Shown: positions 15,029 to 24,186 of the stretch, in pieces
Numbering within the stretch: position 1 is the stretch's first letter
Layout of the letters: each line of letters begins with the position of its first letter
Assembly: GCA_964597495.1 (NCBI GenBank)
Contig: CAZQYC010000008.1
Location: 1-64,000, forward strand
Length of the DNA: 64,000 nt
Source of the DNA: CAZQYC01 sp964597495
Lineage (GTDB): Bacteria > Pseudomonadota > Gammaproteobacteria > Steroidobacterales > Steroidobacteraceae
Direction of reading: 5' to 3'
The notes under the pieces: generated by a model
What the model was told of the DNA's origin: nothing
Databases searched by the model: none
Seen by the model: only the letters and a program-made list of their open reading frames with translations
Translations under genes and position numbers: made by a program

Positions 15029-17236
15029 TCAAGCCCACAGTGTGGGTATGAGGTCACTAAGCCGCTCGCGCCCCGAACTAGCAGACTGCTGAAAATGGTT
15101 TTTCGCGAGCTTGCTAAAGGGCAATACGTGGATCGGCTTACCGGTCAATGCGGCCACGGCATTGGCAACGGCCGGAGCAATCGGCGGCGTTCCCGGTTCG
15201 CCCACTCCAGTGGGATTCGCCGCCGACGGCACGATATGCACGTCAACGGCCGGCATTTGATTCATGCGCAGCACGGTGTAGTCGTGAAAATTACTTTGCT
15301 CCACGCGGCCTTCCTTTAACGTAATCGCTCCGCTCAATGCAGCCGACAATCCGTAGCCGATGCCGGACTCCATTTGCATCGCGACGATGTTCGGGTTCAC
15401 CGCTAAACCGCAATCGACGGCACACACGACACGGTCAACCTTGAAGCCATCTGCTGTAAGCGAGACTTCAGTGACTTGAGCGACAGCAGTGTTAAAGGAT
15501 TCGTGCACCGCAATACCGCGCGCTTTGCCCTTTGGCAACGGTTTGGTCCACTCCGACTTCTCGGCGGCCAGATTCAACGCGGCAAGATGCCGCGGATGCT
15601 TCGCCAGCAACGTACGGCGCAGAGCAACCGGATCTTTGCCGCCCGCACGCGCGCAATCGTCCAGGAAACATTCGGTTGCGTAAGCCGTATGCGTCGAACC
15701 CACCGACCGCCACCACTGCACCGTGACCGGATTTTGAGTCGAATGCAGTTCCACGGCGATATTGGGAATCGCATACGGCAAGTTCGCAGCGCCTTCGACA
15801 GACATTTGATCCACGCCGGCCATCACCTGCTGGCCCACGATACGGTGTTGCCAAGCGATGATGTTGCCCTGCGCGTCCAACCCGGCCTTCATCGCGTGGT
15901 AGTACATCGGGCGATAAAAACCGCCGCGCATGTCTTCTTCGCGCGTCCAAACTAGCTTCACCGGTGCCTTGGTATTCGCCGCCTTCGCAATCGCGACGGC
16001 TTCGGTTGGATAGTCGGCCCCCGGATTTGCGCGGCGACCGAAACTTCCACCGGCGTAGAGCACGTTGATTTTCACTTTATCCGCCGGCACGCCTGCTGCC
16101 TTAGCGATCGCCGGCGCATCAAGCGCCTGAAATTGCTCGCCGTTCCACACTTCGCAGCTGCCTTCGCCTAATTGAACGACGCAGTTCATCGGCTCCATGC
16201 AGGCATGAGCAAGGAAGGGAAATTCGTAATCGGCTTCGACGATCTTGGCTGCCGACGCGAATACTGCATCGACGTCGCCTTCCTTGCGGAAATTCTTCCC
16301 GGGCTTTTTTGCGAGTTCCTTGTACTCCGCCAGGATGTCGGCCGTGCTCTTTTTGTAAGCGCTCGAATCGTCCCATTCGATGCGGAGAGCATCGCGGCCT
16401 TTTTTGGCGGACCAAAAGTCTTTCGCGAGCACGGCCACGCCGTTCGTAACGCCCGTATCGAACCGCACCACGTCAACGACGCCCTTGATTGCTTTGGCAT
16501 CGGTGGCATCGAAAGCTTTCACCTTGCTACCGAATAGGGACGGATGCGCAACCACTGCCGTCAACATGCCCGGCAGTTTGAAATCCTGCGTGTACACGGC
16601 CGCGCCGGTCGATTTGGCGAGACTGTCGAGCCGCTTCGCTGGCTTGCCGATCAACGTAAACGTTTTCGGATCTTTCAATTTGACCTGAGCGGGGATTGGC
16701 ATTTGCGCGGCGGCCGACGCAAGCTCGCCGAACGTCGCGCTTTTCTTGGAAGCGGAATGCGTGATAACGCCTTTCGACACGGCAATCTCCGCCGCGGGCA
16801 CATTCCAGCGCTCGGCTGCGGCAGCCACCAACATCGCGCGCGCTTTTGCGCCCGCCTCACGCATTACATCGTAGGAACTTGCGATCGACGTGCTTCCCCC
16901 AGTTCCCTGACCGCCGCCCAACGCCTTGTTGCCGTAGAGCTTCGCATTCACCGGGGCACCTTCGACCACGATCTGCGACCAATCGGCGTCGAGTTCTTCC
17001 GCGAGAAGAGTAGCAAGACCGGTATTGGTGCCCTGCCCCATCTCCAAGTGCTTCGCGATCACGGTAACGGTGTTGTCGGGCGCAATGCGCACGAACGCAT
17101 TGGCGTCCCACTCTCCGCTTTTCGCAGCGACAATCTGCGCCAGACCCACCCGCGGCAGCGCAACGGACAATGTCAACGCGGCGCCGGCTTTGAGCACATC
17201 GCGGCGATTCGTAGTCAGATTGTGTTCGGTACTCAT
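15029..17236 (-). CDS. Molybdopterin-binding subunit of xanthine dehydrogenase family oxidoreductase (IorB-like)
   Basis: ATG at 17236 is chosen: AGGA lies 8 nt upstream and the product starts with a Tat signal (RRDVLKAGAALTLSVALP), so the enzyme is exported folded. The mature ~700 residues match the large subunit of isoquinoline 1-oxidoreductase and related periplasmic aldehyde oxidases: LEMGQGTNTGLATLLAEELD early, ALGGGQGTGGSTS, AGGSFGRRANPGADY near 400, and GVGEPGTPPIAPAVANAVA near the C-terminus, where Glu of GEPGTPP is the usual catalytic base. The substrate (aldehyde or N-heterocycle) is unknown. Its Fe-S subunit gene lies directly upstream; no cytochrome subunit gene is present. Confidence 0.92.
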   Translation of the reverse strand: MSTEHNLTTNRRDVLKAGAALTLSVALPRVGLAQIVAAKSGEWDANAFVRIAPDNTVTVIAKHLEMGQGTNTGLATLLAEELDADWSQIVVEGAPVNAKLYGNKALGGGQGTGGSTSIASSYDVMREAGAKARAMLVAAAAERWNVPAAEIAVSKGVITHSASKKSATFGELASAAAQMPIPAQVKLKDPKTFTLIGKPAKRLDSLAKSTGAAVYTQDFKLPGMLTAVVAHPSLFGSKVKAFDATDAKAIKGVVDVVRFDTGVTNGVAVLAKDFWSAKKGRDALRIEWDDSSAYKKSTADILAEYKELAKKPGKNFRKEGDVDAVFASAAKIVEADYEFPFLAHACMEPMNCVVQLGEGSCEVWNGEQFQALDAPAIAKAAGVPADKVKINVLYAGGSFGRRANPGADYPTEAVAIAKAANTKAPVKLVWTREEDMRGGFYRPMYYHAMKAGLDAQGNIIAWQHRIVGQQVMAGVDQMSVEGAANLPYAIPNIAVELHSTQNPVTVQWWRSVGSTHTAYATECFLDDCARAGGKDPVALRRTLLAKHPRHLAALNLAAEKSEWTKPLPKGKARGIAVHESFNTAVAQVTEVSLTADGFKVDRVVCAVDCGLAVNPNIVAMQMESGIGYGLSAALSGAITLKEGRVEQSNFHDYTVLRMNQMPAVDVHIVPSAANPTGVGEPGTPPIAPAVANAVAALTGKPIHVLPFSKLAKNHFQQSASSGRERLSDLIPTLWA

Positions 17237-17244
17237 AACGATAT

Positions 17245-17283
17245 CCTGATGTGGACACTTGGCCTGATGTGGACACTTGGCCT
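17245..17283. repeat. 18-bp tandem duplication between Fe-S and molybdenum subunit genes
   Basis: The unit CCTGATGTGGACACTTGG occurs at 17245-17262 and 17263-17280, followed by CCT. On the coding (minus) strand each unit ends in AGG, and the copy nearest the start supplies the AGGA of the IorB-like gene; the far end touches the stop codon of the Fe-S subunit gene. It is a recent exact duplication of the intercistronic region. Confidence 0.85.
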
Positions 17284-17741
17284 CATGCGAGCGCTTTGGC
17301 GGCACGTTTGATTCCGGTTCGGATGCGGACGTAGGTGGCGCAGCGGCAAATGTTTCCGGACATCGCCGCGTCGATGTCCGCGTCGCTCGGATTTTTATTG
17401 GTCGTCAGGAGTTCGGTCGCGCTCATCAATTGTCCGGATTGGCAATAGCCGCACTGGGGAACGTCTTCCGCGACCCAGGCGTCTTGCAAGGCTTTACCTA
17501 CCTTTGAAGCGCTCAACGCTTCGATGGTCGTAATCTTTTTGCCGACCAGCGACGAGGCCGGCGTCATGCAGCTTCGCTGCGCTCGCCCATCGACATGCAC
17601 CGTGCACGCGCCGCACTGCATGGCACCGCAGCCGTATTTCGTTCCGGTCATCGATAGGTGATCGCGCAACACCCAAAGCAAGGGCGTATCGGACTCGGCG
17701 TCGACCTCGACGGATTTGCCGTTGACGTTCAACGTGAACAT
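17283..17741 (-). CDS. (2Fe-2S)-binding small subunit of molybdenum hydroxylase (IorA-like)
   Basis: The 152-residue protein carries the two [2Fe-2S] domains of xanthine dehydrogenase family small subunits. The plant-type ferredoxin motif is at about 39-60 (YGCGAMQCGACTVHVDG, with a later Cys in RSCMTP), and the helical C-terminal domain holds GYCQSGQLMSA and NICRCATYVRI. It passes electrons from the molybdenum centre of the adjacent large subunit to an external acceptor, in this class usually a cytochrome c. No signal peptide is visible, consistent with co-export with the Tat-bearing large subunit. It is the first gene of the two-gene operon. Confidence 0.94.
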   Translation of the reverse strand: MFTLNVNGKSVEVDAESDTPLLWVLRDHLSMTGTKYGCGAMQCGACTVHVDGRAQRSCMTPASSLVGKKITTIEALSASKVGKALQDAWVAEDVPQCGYCQSGQLMSATELLTTNKNPSDADIDAAMSGNICRCATYVRIRTGIKRAAKALA

Positions 17742-17841
17742 AGGAAACCTCTTTAAGGTTCTGCGTCTGGATTTGAGCGCGAAGACGCGACTATAGAACG
17801 TCGGCGGACGAGAATCGAGCCGTCGATCGAACTGCGACCAA

Positions 17842-18819
17842 TCAAACTGCGACGATCGTGGCGATGCGGCTCACGGACCAATAGGCTGCGATCGAGCCGA
17901 TCGCATACAGCGCCGGCGTTCTCGCGAGCGCGAAGCGCGGAAATTTTGCGGCCGCGCACCAAAAAACGTAGGCGAGCCCCACCACGAACAATTGCCCCGC
18001 TTCAACGCCGACGTTGAACGTGAACAACGCGATCGGCAGATGGTTCTCCGGCAATCCGATTTCCTTGAGCGCACCGGCGAATCCGAGTCCGTGGACGAGC
18101 CCGAAGAGGAAGGCGACCATCGCTGGCCAGCGGCGCGATAGCGTCGGTTGATCGTTCAGCGCCTCGGCCGCAACGAGAACGATCGAGAGCGCAATCGTTG
18201 CTTCGACGGGCGGCGATCGGAGCGTGAGCACTCCGAGCGCGCTTAACGCCAGTGTCAAACTGTGCGCCAACGTGAAAGCCGTAATCGTGAACAGCAGCCG
18301 CTTGTTGAAGCCAACCAACAAAAGCAGCGACAGCACGAACAAGAGATGATCGAACCCCGTGAGAATGTGCTCGATGCCGAGCACTCCATACGCCCGCGCA
18401 ATCTCGCTCATCCCACGGCGATCGTCGGCCGAACCGAATAATTGCACCGACGGTTGGCCGCCGGTCAGCGTATAGACGCGCGACTGGCCGTCCATCCAAT
18501 CGATTTTCACCAGCGCCGCGGAGTAGCGCTTGCCGATGCCATCCATGGCTAACCGCCCTTTCAACCCGTCGGCACCGCAATGAAGCAGATTGCCATCGGC
18601 CGCACAGCTCTCCGGCCATTCCGGCGACAGATCAGCGGCACCTGGCCGCTTATCGTTGCTTGCCGACCACTGCCAAAGAAATTCGCCGCGCGACATCTCG
18701 CGCACCCCCATCTCGACGATCGTCATTTCATGCGCGGAAGCCGTCGTGGGCGCTAACGACGAAAATAATGCGGCAAAGAACAAGGCCAGCGCCGAAAAGT
18801 CCCGCAGCGAGCGCATCAT
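17842..18819 (-). CDS. HupE/UreJ family membrane protein
   Basis: The 325-residue protein has a signal peptide (about residues 1-30, ending ASA), an extracytoplasmic stretch of about 100 residues, and then seven or so membrane segments with the HupE/UreJ_2 features: GIEHILTGFDHLLFVLSLLLL, FTITAFTLAHSLTL, and FGLVHGLGFAGALKEIG. The His and Asp residues inside membrane segments are typical of this family, which includes nickel or cobalt permeases of hydrogenase and urease operons; no such operon is present here. The start overlaps the stop of the PPIase gene by 4 nt (ATGA), so the two are translationally coupled. Confidence 0.88.
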   Translation of the reverse strand: MMRSLRDFSALALFFAALFSSLAPTTASAHEMTIVEMGVREMSRGEFLWQWSASNDKRPGAADLSPEWPESCAADGNLLHCGADGLKGRLAMDGIGKRYSAALVKIDWMDGQSRVYTLTGGQPSVQLFGSADDRRGMSEIARAYGVLGIEHILTGFDHLLFVLSLLLLVGFNKRLLFTITAFTLAHSLTLALSALGVLTLRSPPVEATIALSIVLVAAEALNDQPTLSRRWPAMVAFLFGLVHGLGFAGALKEIGLPENHLPIALFTFNVGVEAGQLFVVGLAYVFWCAAAKFPRFALARTPALYAIGSIAAYWSVSRIATIVAV

Positions 18820-19670
18820 GAACCGGTTCCGATTCTAATTTTGTATTTCTTGGCGAGTTGGCGTACGGCTGCCGTGCGCTGTTCGGTCGCGAGTTCATCG
18901 CGCCAGTCCTGGAACGCGACGGCCTTGAACATCGCGAAATCCGCGGGCTTGGCTTGCACGATCGAGTCGAGCCGAATCGCGCGCCAACCCTCTTTAGTTT
19001 TGAGCGCACGCCATTCGCCGACACGGCCACCTTCGAGTTCCTTCGTGAATTCGGCTCCATAACTTTGCACGAGATTCGATAGCGGACGATCCTTGAAGAT
19101 TCGAAGCCCGGCCTTCGCGTCGCCCGGCAAGCCCGCGTTCAAGTCCTTCGCAAAGACACGAACCGACGGCTCGGCGCTGTCGCCCGCAAGCACCGCTTCT
19201 TGAAACGTATAACGAGCCGGTTCGTCGTATCGATCGCGATGCTTCTCGAACCACTCGTGCAAGGTTGCATCGTCGACGGCCGGTATTCTCACGTTGGCGT
19301 CGATAACGCTCAACGCTTTGAAAATCACGCGCTCGCGAATGGCGCTGTCGCCTTTGTCGACTTGCAACGACAACCCTTCGCGATAAAGCACTTCGTTGTC
19401 GAGCCATACCTGGCGGAGCGCCGCCAGTTCTTCCGCATTCGGTTCTCTGCCGCGCGCATTCTTAAACACGTTGGCCGCTTCCTTGTCGACCGCCGCATCC
19501 ACGAGGATAACTCGCGGGTCATCGGCACGTCCTATCAGGAAGTGATCGACGGCGAAGAGCACCAGACCCAGAGCGGCAAAGTGCAGCAACGGTTCGCGGA
19601 ACCACTTTGGAAAGTTGGAATTGGGAACGACGGCCGGAGCCTCGGCCGTCAGATCGATCGGTGCGGACAT
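18816..19670 (-). CDS. Membrane-anchored peptidyl-prolyl isomerase, parvulin/PpiC-like
   Basis: The 284-residue protein has a short cytoplasmic tail, one membrane segment near residues 28-48 (LLHFAALGLVLFAVDHFLIG), a helical SurA/PpiC-like region (ALRQVWLDNEVLYREGLSL), and a C-terminal parvulin-like region from about 140 (ARYTFQEAVL; LSNLVQSYGAEFTKELEGGRVGEWRAL; GWRAIRLDSI). Parvulin signature residues are weakly kept, so it may be a chaperone more than an isomerase. It is coupled to HupE/UreJ by a 4-nt overlap and lies downstream of the DUF3604 gene, suggesting it assists folding of one or both envelope partners. Confidence 0.78.
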   Translation of the reverse strand: MSAPIDLTAEAPAVVPNSNFPKWFREPLLHFAALGLVLFAVDHFLIGRADDPRVILVDAAVDKEAANVFKNARGREPNAEELAALRQVWLDNEVLYREGLSLQVDKGDSAIRERVIFKALSVIDANVRIPAVDDATLHEWFEKHRDRYDEPARYTFQEAVLAGDSAEPSVRVFAKDLNAGLPGDAKAGLRIFKDRPLSNLVQSYGAEFTKELEGGRVGEWRALKTKEGWRAIRLDSIVQAKPADFAMFKAVAFQDWRDELATEQRTAAVRQLAKKYKIRIGTGS

Positions 19671-19843
19671 AGACTTGGAGCGTAGGACTTCTTATTCAAT
19701 TGGAGAGCCGTGTCATCGTAAGACACGAAGAAGTCAGAAATAAGACAATCGAAATCGGCGAAGAACTATTTGTTACTCGATTCCTAGGTACGGCGGCGCC
19801 GCGCGAACGCGGCGCCACCAACACCTTCAGTGGATTTGAACGA

Positions 19844-22132
19844 CTATTGAACGCCCGCAACCACGGTGCCGCCCGCGACTTCCACATAGATCGGATTGCT
19901 GTAGAACCACAGATCCGCCCATGCCGCGACATCGAACGAAACCGCCTTTTGTCCCGCAATGGGGTTATCGGAAGTTCCAGTGGTCGAGGTTGCGGTCGCC
20001 AAGTGGTTCGGGCAGCCGTCGATACCCGTGCCGGTAAATAACGTCCCGTTCGCCGGAACGTTGGTGCCTACCGTCGTGCAAGGAATGCGGAGCCGCGTGC
20101 GGTCGATTGCATTCGTATAAACGTCCGCCAGCGGGTTGCCGCTCGCATCGGTTTCGTACGGAACCGCGGGCGGTAAGTTGGTGCCGCGCAACCGAACGTA
20201 CTGCGAAGCGCTCACCGCCGGAATCCGATACGTCATTTTCAGGAAGTTCGTTCCGTCGACGCTGGATGCAAACGCCGTCCACGGCGACGAACCGCTGCCG
20301 TTAAACGTGCGGATGACTGCCGCCGAGGTGTTTTTTGCGGCAGCGGGCACTACCGAAAGATCCGCCGTCGTTCCGTCGGCGCGCAACCAAGTGGTATTGC
20401 GCGGCCACTCGCCCGAGTAATCCGCCGCACCCGGTGTCTTGTACCCCGTGACCAATCCGCGAATTAAGTCGACATGATCGAGCACCGGCGCGTTCATCGG
20501 CTGAGCGATGCCCACTTGTGCGAGCGAAGGATTGGGGAACGAGTACGGCGAGTAATTCGTGCCCGCAGGATCGCGCACCACGATCGACACGACGATTTCC
20601 GCTCCGGCACGAACTTTGAGCTTCTCGCCCATCGTTGCGCATCCCGTCGTGTCGATATCGGTATTGTTCGTCGCCGCGGCAACGGCCAATGCTTCCACGC
20701 CGGCATTGGTGCGAGCGCCGAGCCTCGGATAAGAGGCGCAGGCAATAAAGGCAAGGCGATCGACGATCTGCCCACTGGCGGTGAACACATTCCCAGTGCG
20801 CATGCCGTCGACGATGGTCTGCGGACGCAGTTTATCGGTTCCATTCCTAACCATCGTAAAGCTGCGCTGATATTCGCCGGGATAAAAGTCTTGGCTCGAG
20901 CGGCGATCGTCCGGACCGAAGTTGCCGCGGTTGTGCCAATCCGAGCTCGCAAAAAACCAGTAGTTGCGCCCTTCGCCCAGCAAGGCATCCCATACGCCGC
21001 CGAGTTGTGCGCCATAGACGCCGGTGCCGCCGTAGGTGGTGCCGCCTACCGAATCGACTAAGCCGATGCCGGTGCCAAAGTTATTGCGCAACACCGTGTA
21101 CTCGCCGCGCGCATCGGAGGCGCCGTGACCGGGTTGCGTTTCAAAACCGAACGCCACTTTGGGCGCAGCGTTGTTGAAGTTACGCAGATGCTCGATGTTG
21201 AACCCGTTATTGCCGTTCGGATTAAAGGGTCCGGCGCGTTCCAAGTGCGTGGGAATGTAGTAACTGCCGTTCTGATGGAATGCGGTCATCCACTTCACCG
21301 CTTCAACGGTTTTATTGTGGCCACGATTACCCGTGCCCGTGCCCCCGGCGGGAATTAATTTCTGCGCCGTGAGGCTCCAGCTCGGATCGGCTGCATTCAA
21401 ACTTCCGGGGACGGAACACTCCCAATTATTGCCGACACCAGAACCGGCCGCGGTGTTGCCTCTGCTCGTGTCCGCGTCGCCGCGATCGAAGCAGTATTCC
21501 CACTGCGCCAACGCAGTGCCGCTACCGAGCGCGGTGTAACCCGGCGTTGTCGGCAGCGTTGCCGAATCGAGCGAGGCGGGAATTTGCCCTGTGATCACCG
21601 ACATCGACGTATGTTCGTGACCCGCGACCACCGATTCGATGCCCAAGAACAGCGGCTTATTCAGGTACGCGTTCAAGTACTCGATCAACGGATATTGAAA
21701 TTCCTGAATCGACTGCCAGCGCCACATGTTGCGACTGGCGCCACTGCCGCTCACATCGCCCTTCACGGTAACGCCCGACGTGACCCAGGTGGTCGTCGGA
21801 CCTTGCGCCTTGAGCGGATAGGCCGGCGTGGCGAGCGTTGCGTCTTCAACCAGCGTGCAATTGCGATTGCCGTTGCCACCATGGCCTGCCTGCACGAACC
21901 AATCGAGGCCCCAGGGCGTGTCGGTGGTATCGGTCGACTTCTTCACGAGCTTCTGCATCGAAATGGAGCCGTCGGAGCAGGTCGTATGATTGTGAATGTC
22001 GCCGGCGACGTATTTGCCCGGCGTCTTCGGTCCGGTTGCCGCAACTACCGGCACGGTCGCAAGCGCACTGGCACCGAGGGCGGCCGCAACGGCAAGGGCC
22101 ACTTGATTCTTTTTTCTGATTACTACATGCAT
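19844..22132 (-). CDS. Secreted DUF3604 protein
   Basis: The 762-residue protein begins with a cleavable signal peptide (about 1-32, ending VVAAT), then the DUF3604 opening GDIHNHTTCSDGS, whose His-x-His pair resembles the metal-binding start of PHP-type hydrolases. Later family segments include GIESVVAGHEHTSM, HLERAGPFNP, FGFETQPGHGASDARGEYTVLR, FASSDWHNRGNFGPDDRRSS and DGMRTGNVFTASGQIVDRLAF. It is most likely periplasmic or secreted, with a predicted but undefined metal-dependent hydrolase role. It is the first of three genes in the same direction (DUF3604, PPIase, HupE), with 173 nt before the PPIase gene. Confidence 0.9.
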   Translation of the reverse strand: MHVVIRKKNQVALAVAAALGASALATVPVVAATGPKTPGKYVAGDIHNHTTCSDGSISMQKLVKKSTDTTDTPWGLDWFVQAGHGGNGNRNCTLVEDATLATPAYPLKAQGPTTTWVTSGVTVKGDVSGSGASRNMWRWQSIQEFQYPLIEYLNAYLNKPLFLGIESVVAGHEHTSMSVITGQIPASLDSATLPTTPGYTALGSGTALAQWEYCFDRGDADTSRGNTAAGSGVGNNWECSVPGSLNAADPSWSLTAQKLIPAGGTGTGNRGHNKTVEAVKWMTAFHQNGSYYIPTHLERAGPFNPNGNNGFNIEHLRNFNNAAPKVAFGFETQPGHGASDARGEYTVLRNNFGTGIGLVDSVGGTTYGGTGVYGAQLGGVWDALLGEGRNYWFFASSDWHNRGNFGPDDRRSSQDFYPGEYQRSFTMVRNGTDKLRPQTIVDGMRTGNVFTASGQIVDRLAFIACASYPRLGARTNAGVEALAVAAATNNTDIDTTGCATMGEKLKVRAGAEIVVSIVVRDPAGTNYSPYSFPNPSLAQVGIAQPMNAPVLDHVDLIRGLVTGYKTPGAADYSGEWPRNTTWLRADGTTADLSVVPAAAKNTSAAVIRTFNGSGSSPWTAFASSVDGTNFLKMTYRIPAVSASQYVRLRGTNLPPAVPYETDASGNPLADVYTNAIDRTRLRIPCTTVGTNVPANGTLFTGTGIDGCPNHLATATSTTGTSDNPIAGQKAVSFDVAAWADLWFYSNPIYVEVAGGTVVAGVQ

Positions 22133-22299
22133 CGCGAATTGCTCCCAAGTTTGGAACCCATGTTTGTCGCTTCGGCGCAGGGTCCAAGGCGAGCCCTCGG
22201 AGTTTCAATTCGCTCCATGACGTTGATGTGAATTTCTAATGACAAAACGGCTTAGCCGAAAATTTTCGCGACGGCCGCTATGCGAGGTTCTTGACGATT

Positions 22300-22923
22300 T
22301 CATCCGCCAAACCGCACGACGTACCCCCACGAGTCCAGTCGAAGCGGGATTGCATTGAACGACAAGGTAATGCGCCGTTCGCCTTGATTAGGCGGCACTG
22401 CGTGCAGCAGATAACTTGGAAACAGAACCATGTCGCCCGGCTCGGGCGCCGGAGCGATCCACTTATCCGCGTTGAATTCGCCCGCCGTCGTCCCCGCATG
22501 ATCGTTCTTGAATAGAAAGTCCGTACCGCCCGGGGATTTTATAAAGACCGTCTGCGACGAGGGATGCGAGGAGGTCAGATACACCACGCCCGATATGAAA
22601 CTGTTGGCATGGTTGTGCATTGCCTGATGTCCGCCCTTATCCAACACGTTGACCCACATTTCCTTGAGCGACCACCCCATCCGTTCGCCAAAGAGCCGCG
22701 TACCGAACTCGACCAATTTCGGAGTGATGATCGCCGCTGCTTCGACGAAGAGCGGGCTGTCGCTCGGCCGCAGCATTTCCGTGTGGGACAAGCGTGGGGA
22801 AGTATTGTTGTCGCGGGTCGCCAGCCGCGCGAAGTGGTCGATGAGACCCTGCACCAAGGGGCGGGAGAGCACCGCCCGAGAACGGAGGAAGGGAATGGGA
22901 AAGAGTCCGATGAGTTCGTCCAT
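22300..22923 (-). CDS. Putative 2OG-Fe(II) oxygenase, TIGR02466-type
   Basis: The start at 22923 (MDELIGLFPIPFLRS) gives 207 residues, the usual length for this family; upstream ATG at 23022 adds an unlike segment. Family motifs are WVNVLDKGGHQAMHNHANSFISGVVYL, with the iron-binding His cluster, DMVLFPSYLLHAVPPN carrying the distal His, and RITLSFN carrying the Arg that contacts 2-oxoglutarate. Members are uncharacterised hydroxylases of the double-stranded beta-helix fold. It is transcribed away from the PEP-CTERM gene; the 240-nt space between holds no other gene that can be supported. Confidence 0.82.
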   Translation of the reverse strand: MDELIGLFPIPFLRSRAVLSRPLVQGLIDHFARLATRDNNTSPRLSHTEMLRPSDSPLFVEAAAIITPKLVEFGTRLFGERMGWSLKEMWVNVLDKGGHQAMHNHANSFISGVVYLTSSHPSSQTVFIKSPGGTDFLFKNDHAGTTAGEFNADKWIAPAPEPGDMVLFPSYLLHAVPPNQGERRITLSFNAIPLRLDSWGYVVRFGG

Positions 22924-23163
22924 CCCGATATTGTGAGGAGCGTTCGTGGCAACCAAGTGACGATGCGCCAACCCATCACGGAAGTGTAACCAAGCCGAAA
23001 TATGCCGCGAGCTACCATCCACCCCTCACCCGAAGAGATTTCGATCTTCGGAGCGATCCGATCTAGCGAACGACGAAAGGCCGTTCGCCCGTCCACTGAC
23101 GCGCAGTCGTCCGTGGCTCGCACGTCAGATCAGAACATCGTTAAAAGAAAGAGGTACGGCAAA

Positions 23164-23823
23164 ATGAATTTCAAATTGATCTCAGCGCTCGCGGTCGGTC
23201 TGTTGTCGGCGACATCGGCTTTTTCCGGTCCCATCACGTTGGATTTCGAAGGCGCGACGAGCTTTGCGTCCGTTGCCGACTATTACAACGGTGGGACGGA
23301 CGGCGCGGGCGCTTCCTTCGATGCAAATTTCGGCGTTTCTTTCGCAGGCGACGCGCTGGCCCTTTCTAACGATGGAACGGGCAGCGGCGCCAACGGTGAA
23401 TTCTTCACTCACGCACCGTCTGCCGGGACTGTCTTAGCTCCCGTCGGAGCCGATGCGGCTCTAAACAGGTCAGTGGGATTCATCAACACGGCTTCTTTCT
23501 ACTACTCGTCGAGCCAAGTAGCTTCAGTCAGCCTTTTTTCGGGATTGAACGGCACGGGCACTTTGCTTGGGAGCTTCAACTTGCTGGCGAACGCAACGCT
23601 CGGCTGTTCCGATTCGGCATTTTGTCACTGGGACCTCGCCTCACTGGCTTTTAACGGCGTTGCGCAATCGATTCAATTCGGCAGCGCGGCGGGTGTTGCT
23701 GGATTCGACAACGTAACGATCACCCCAGTACCCGTACCCGCGGCGATCTGGTTGATGCTGTCGGGTTTAAGCGGGCTTGGAGTATGGTCGCGCCGCAAGA
23801 GCAGCACCGCACTCAACGCGTAG
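23164..23823 (+). CDS. VPLPA/PEP-CTERM sorting domain protein
   Basis: GAGG upstream supports ATG at 23164, giving 219 residues with a signal peptide (MNFKLISALAVGLLSATSAFS). The mature region is Gly/Ser/Ala-rich with a beta-sandwich look (ITLDFEGATSFASV; YYNGGTDGAGASF; ASFYYSSSQVASVSLFSG; FDNVTITPVP). The C-terminus is a sorting signal: VPVPAAIWLM, a hydrophobic helix, then SRRK. Such proteins are processed by an exosortase or archaeosortase-like enzyme and go to the surface or exopolysaccharide matrix. No exosortase gene lies in the window, as is common for these scattered substrates. Confidence 0.9.
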   Translation: MNFKLISALAVGLLSATSAFSGPITLDFEGATSFASVADYYNGGTDGAGASFDANFGVSFAGDALALSNDGTGSGANGEFFTHAPSAGTVLAPVGADAALNRSVGFINTASFYYSSSQVASVSLFSGLNGTGTLLGSFNLLANATLGCSDSAFCHWDLASLAFNGVAQSIQFGSAAGVAGFDNVTITPVPVPAAIWLMLSGLSGLGVWSRRKSSTALNA

Positions 23824-23895
23824 TTCCTCGTCATCGCAAGTCGGCGGCTGCCATGAGCAGCCGCCGATGAATTTTGATTTTTCTCCTTTTGATTT

Positions 23896-24186
23896 TCATC
23901 GCGGCGGCGGATCGATCACGATTAAATGCCGCCACCCATCCCCCGTTTTCGCCATGAAAAATCCAGTGGCGGGCGGCGCCGCTGCGGTGCGCAACTGCGG
24001 ATACGTTAGTAGACGCGGATACTCCCGCGGGTCGACGGGTATCACGACGAACCCCATCGTGTCCGAAAGCGGGATCCAATATTTCTCCGGCACGCCGGCG
24101 GGACGATCCGCGGTCGTCGTGCCTGCCGCGAAGTGGATCGCAAACAACATACCGATCGCAAGACCGATGATGGATAGTCGTTTCAT
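23896..24186 (-). CDS. Small exported hypothetical protein
   Basis: ATG at 24186 is preferred because AGGAG lies 7 nt upstream; the frame extends to 24381 but lacks such a site. The 96-residue product starts with a signal sequence (MKRLSIIGLAIGMLFAIHFAAG) and continues with KYWIPLSDTMGFVVIPVDP and GFFMAKTGDGWRHLIVIDPPPR. No family is recognised. It is probably periplasmic. It converges on the PEP-CTERM gene, 72 nt away. Confidence 0.68.
   Translation of the reverse strand: MKRLSIIGLAIGMLFAIHFAAGTTTADRPAGVPEKYWIPLSDTMGFVVIPVDPREYPRLLTYPQLRTAAAPPATGFFMAKTGDGWRHLIVIDPPPR

Noticed and set aside
16544..17311. Plus-strand open frame opposite the molybdopterin subunit gene
   Set aside because: Low-complexity Arg/His-rich product, no start signal, and opposite strand is certain.
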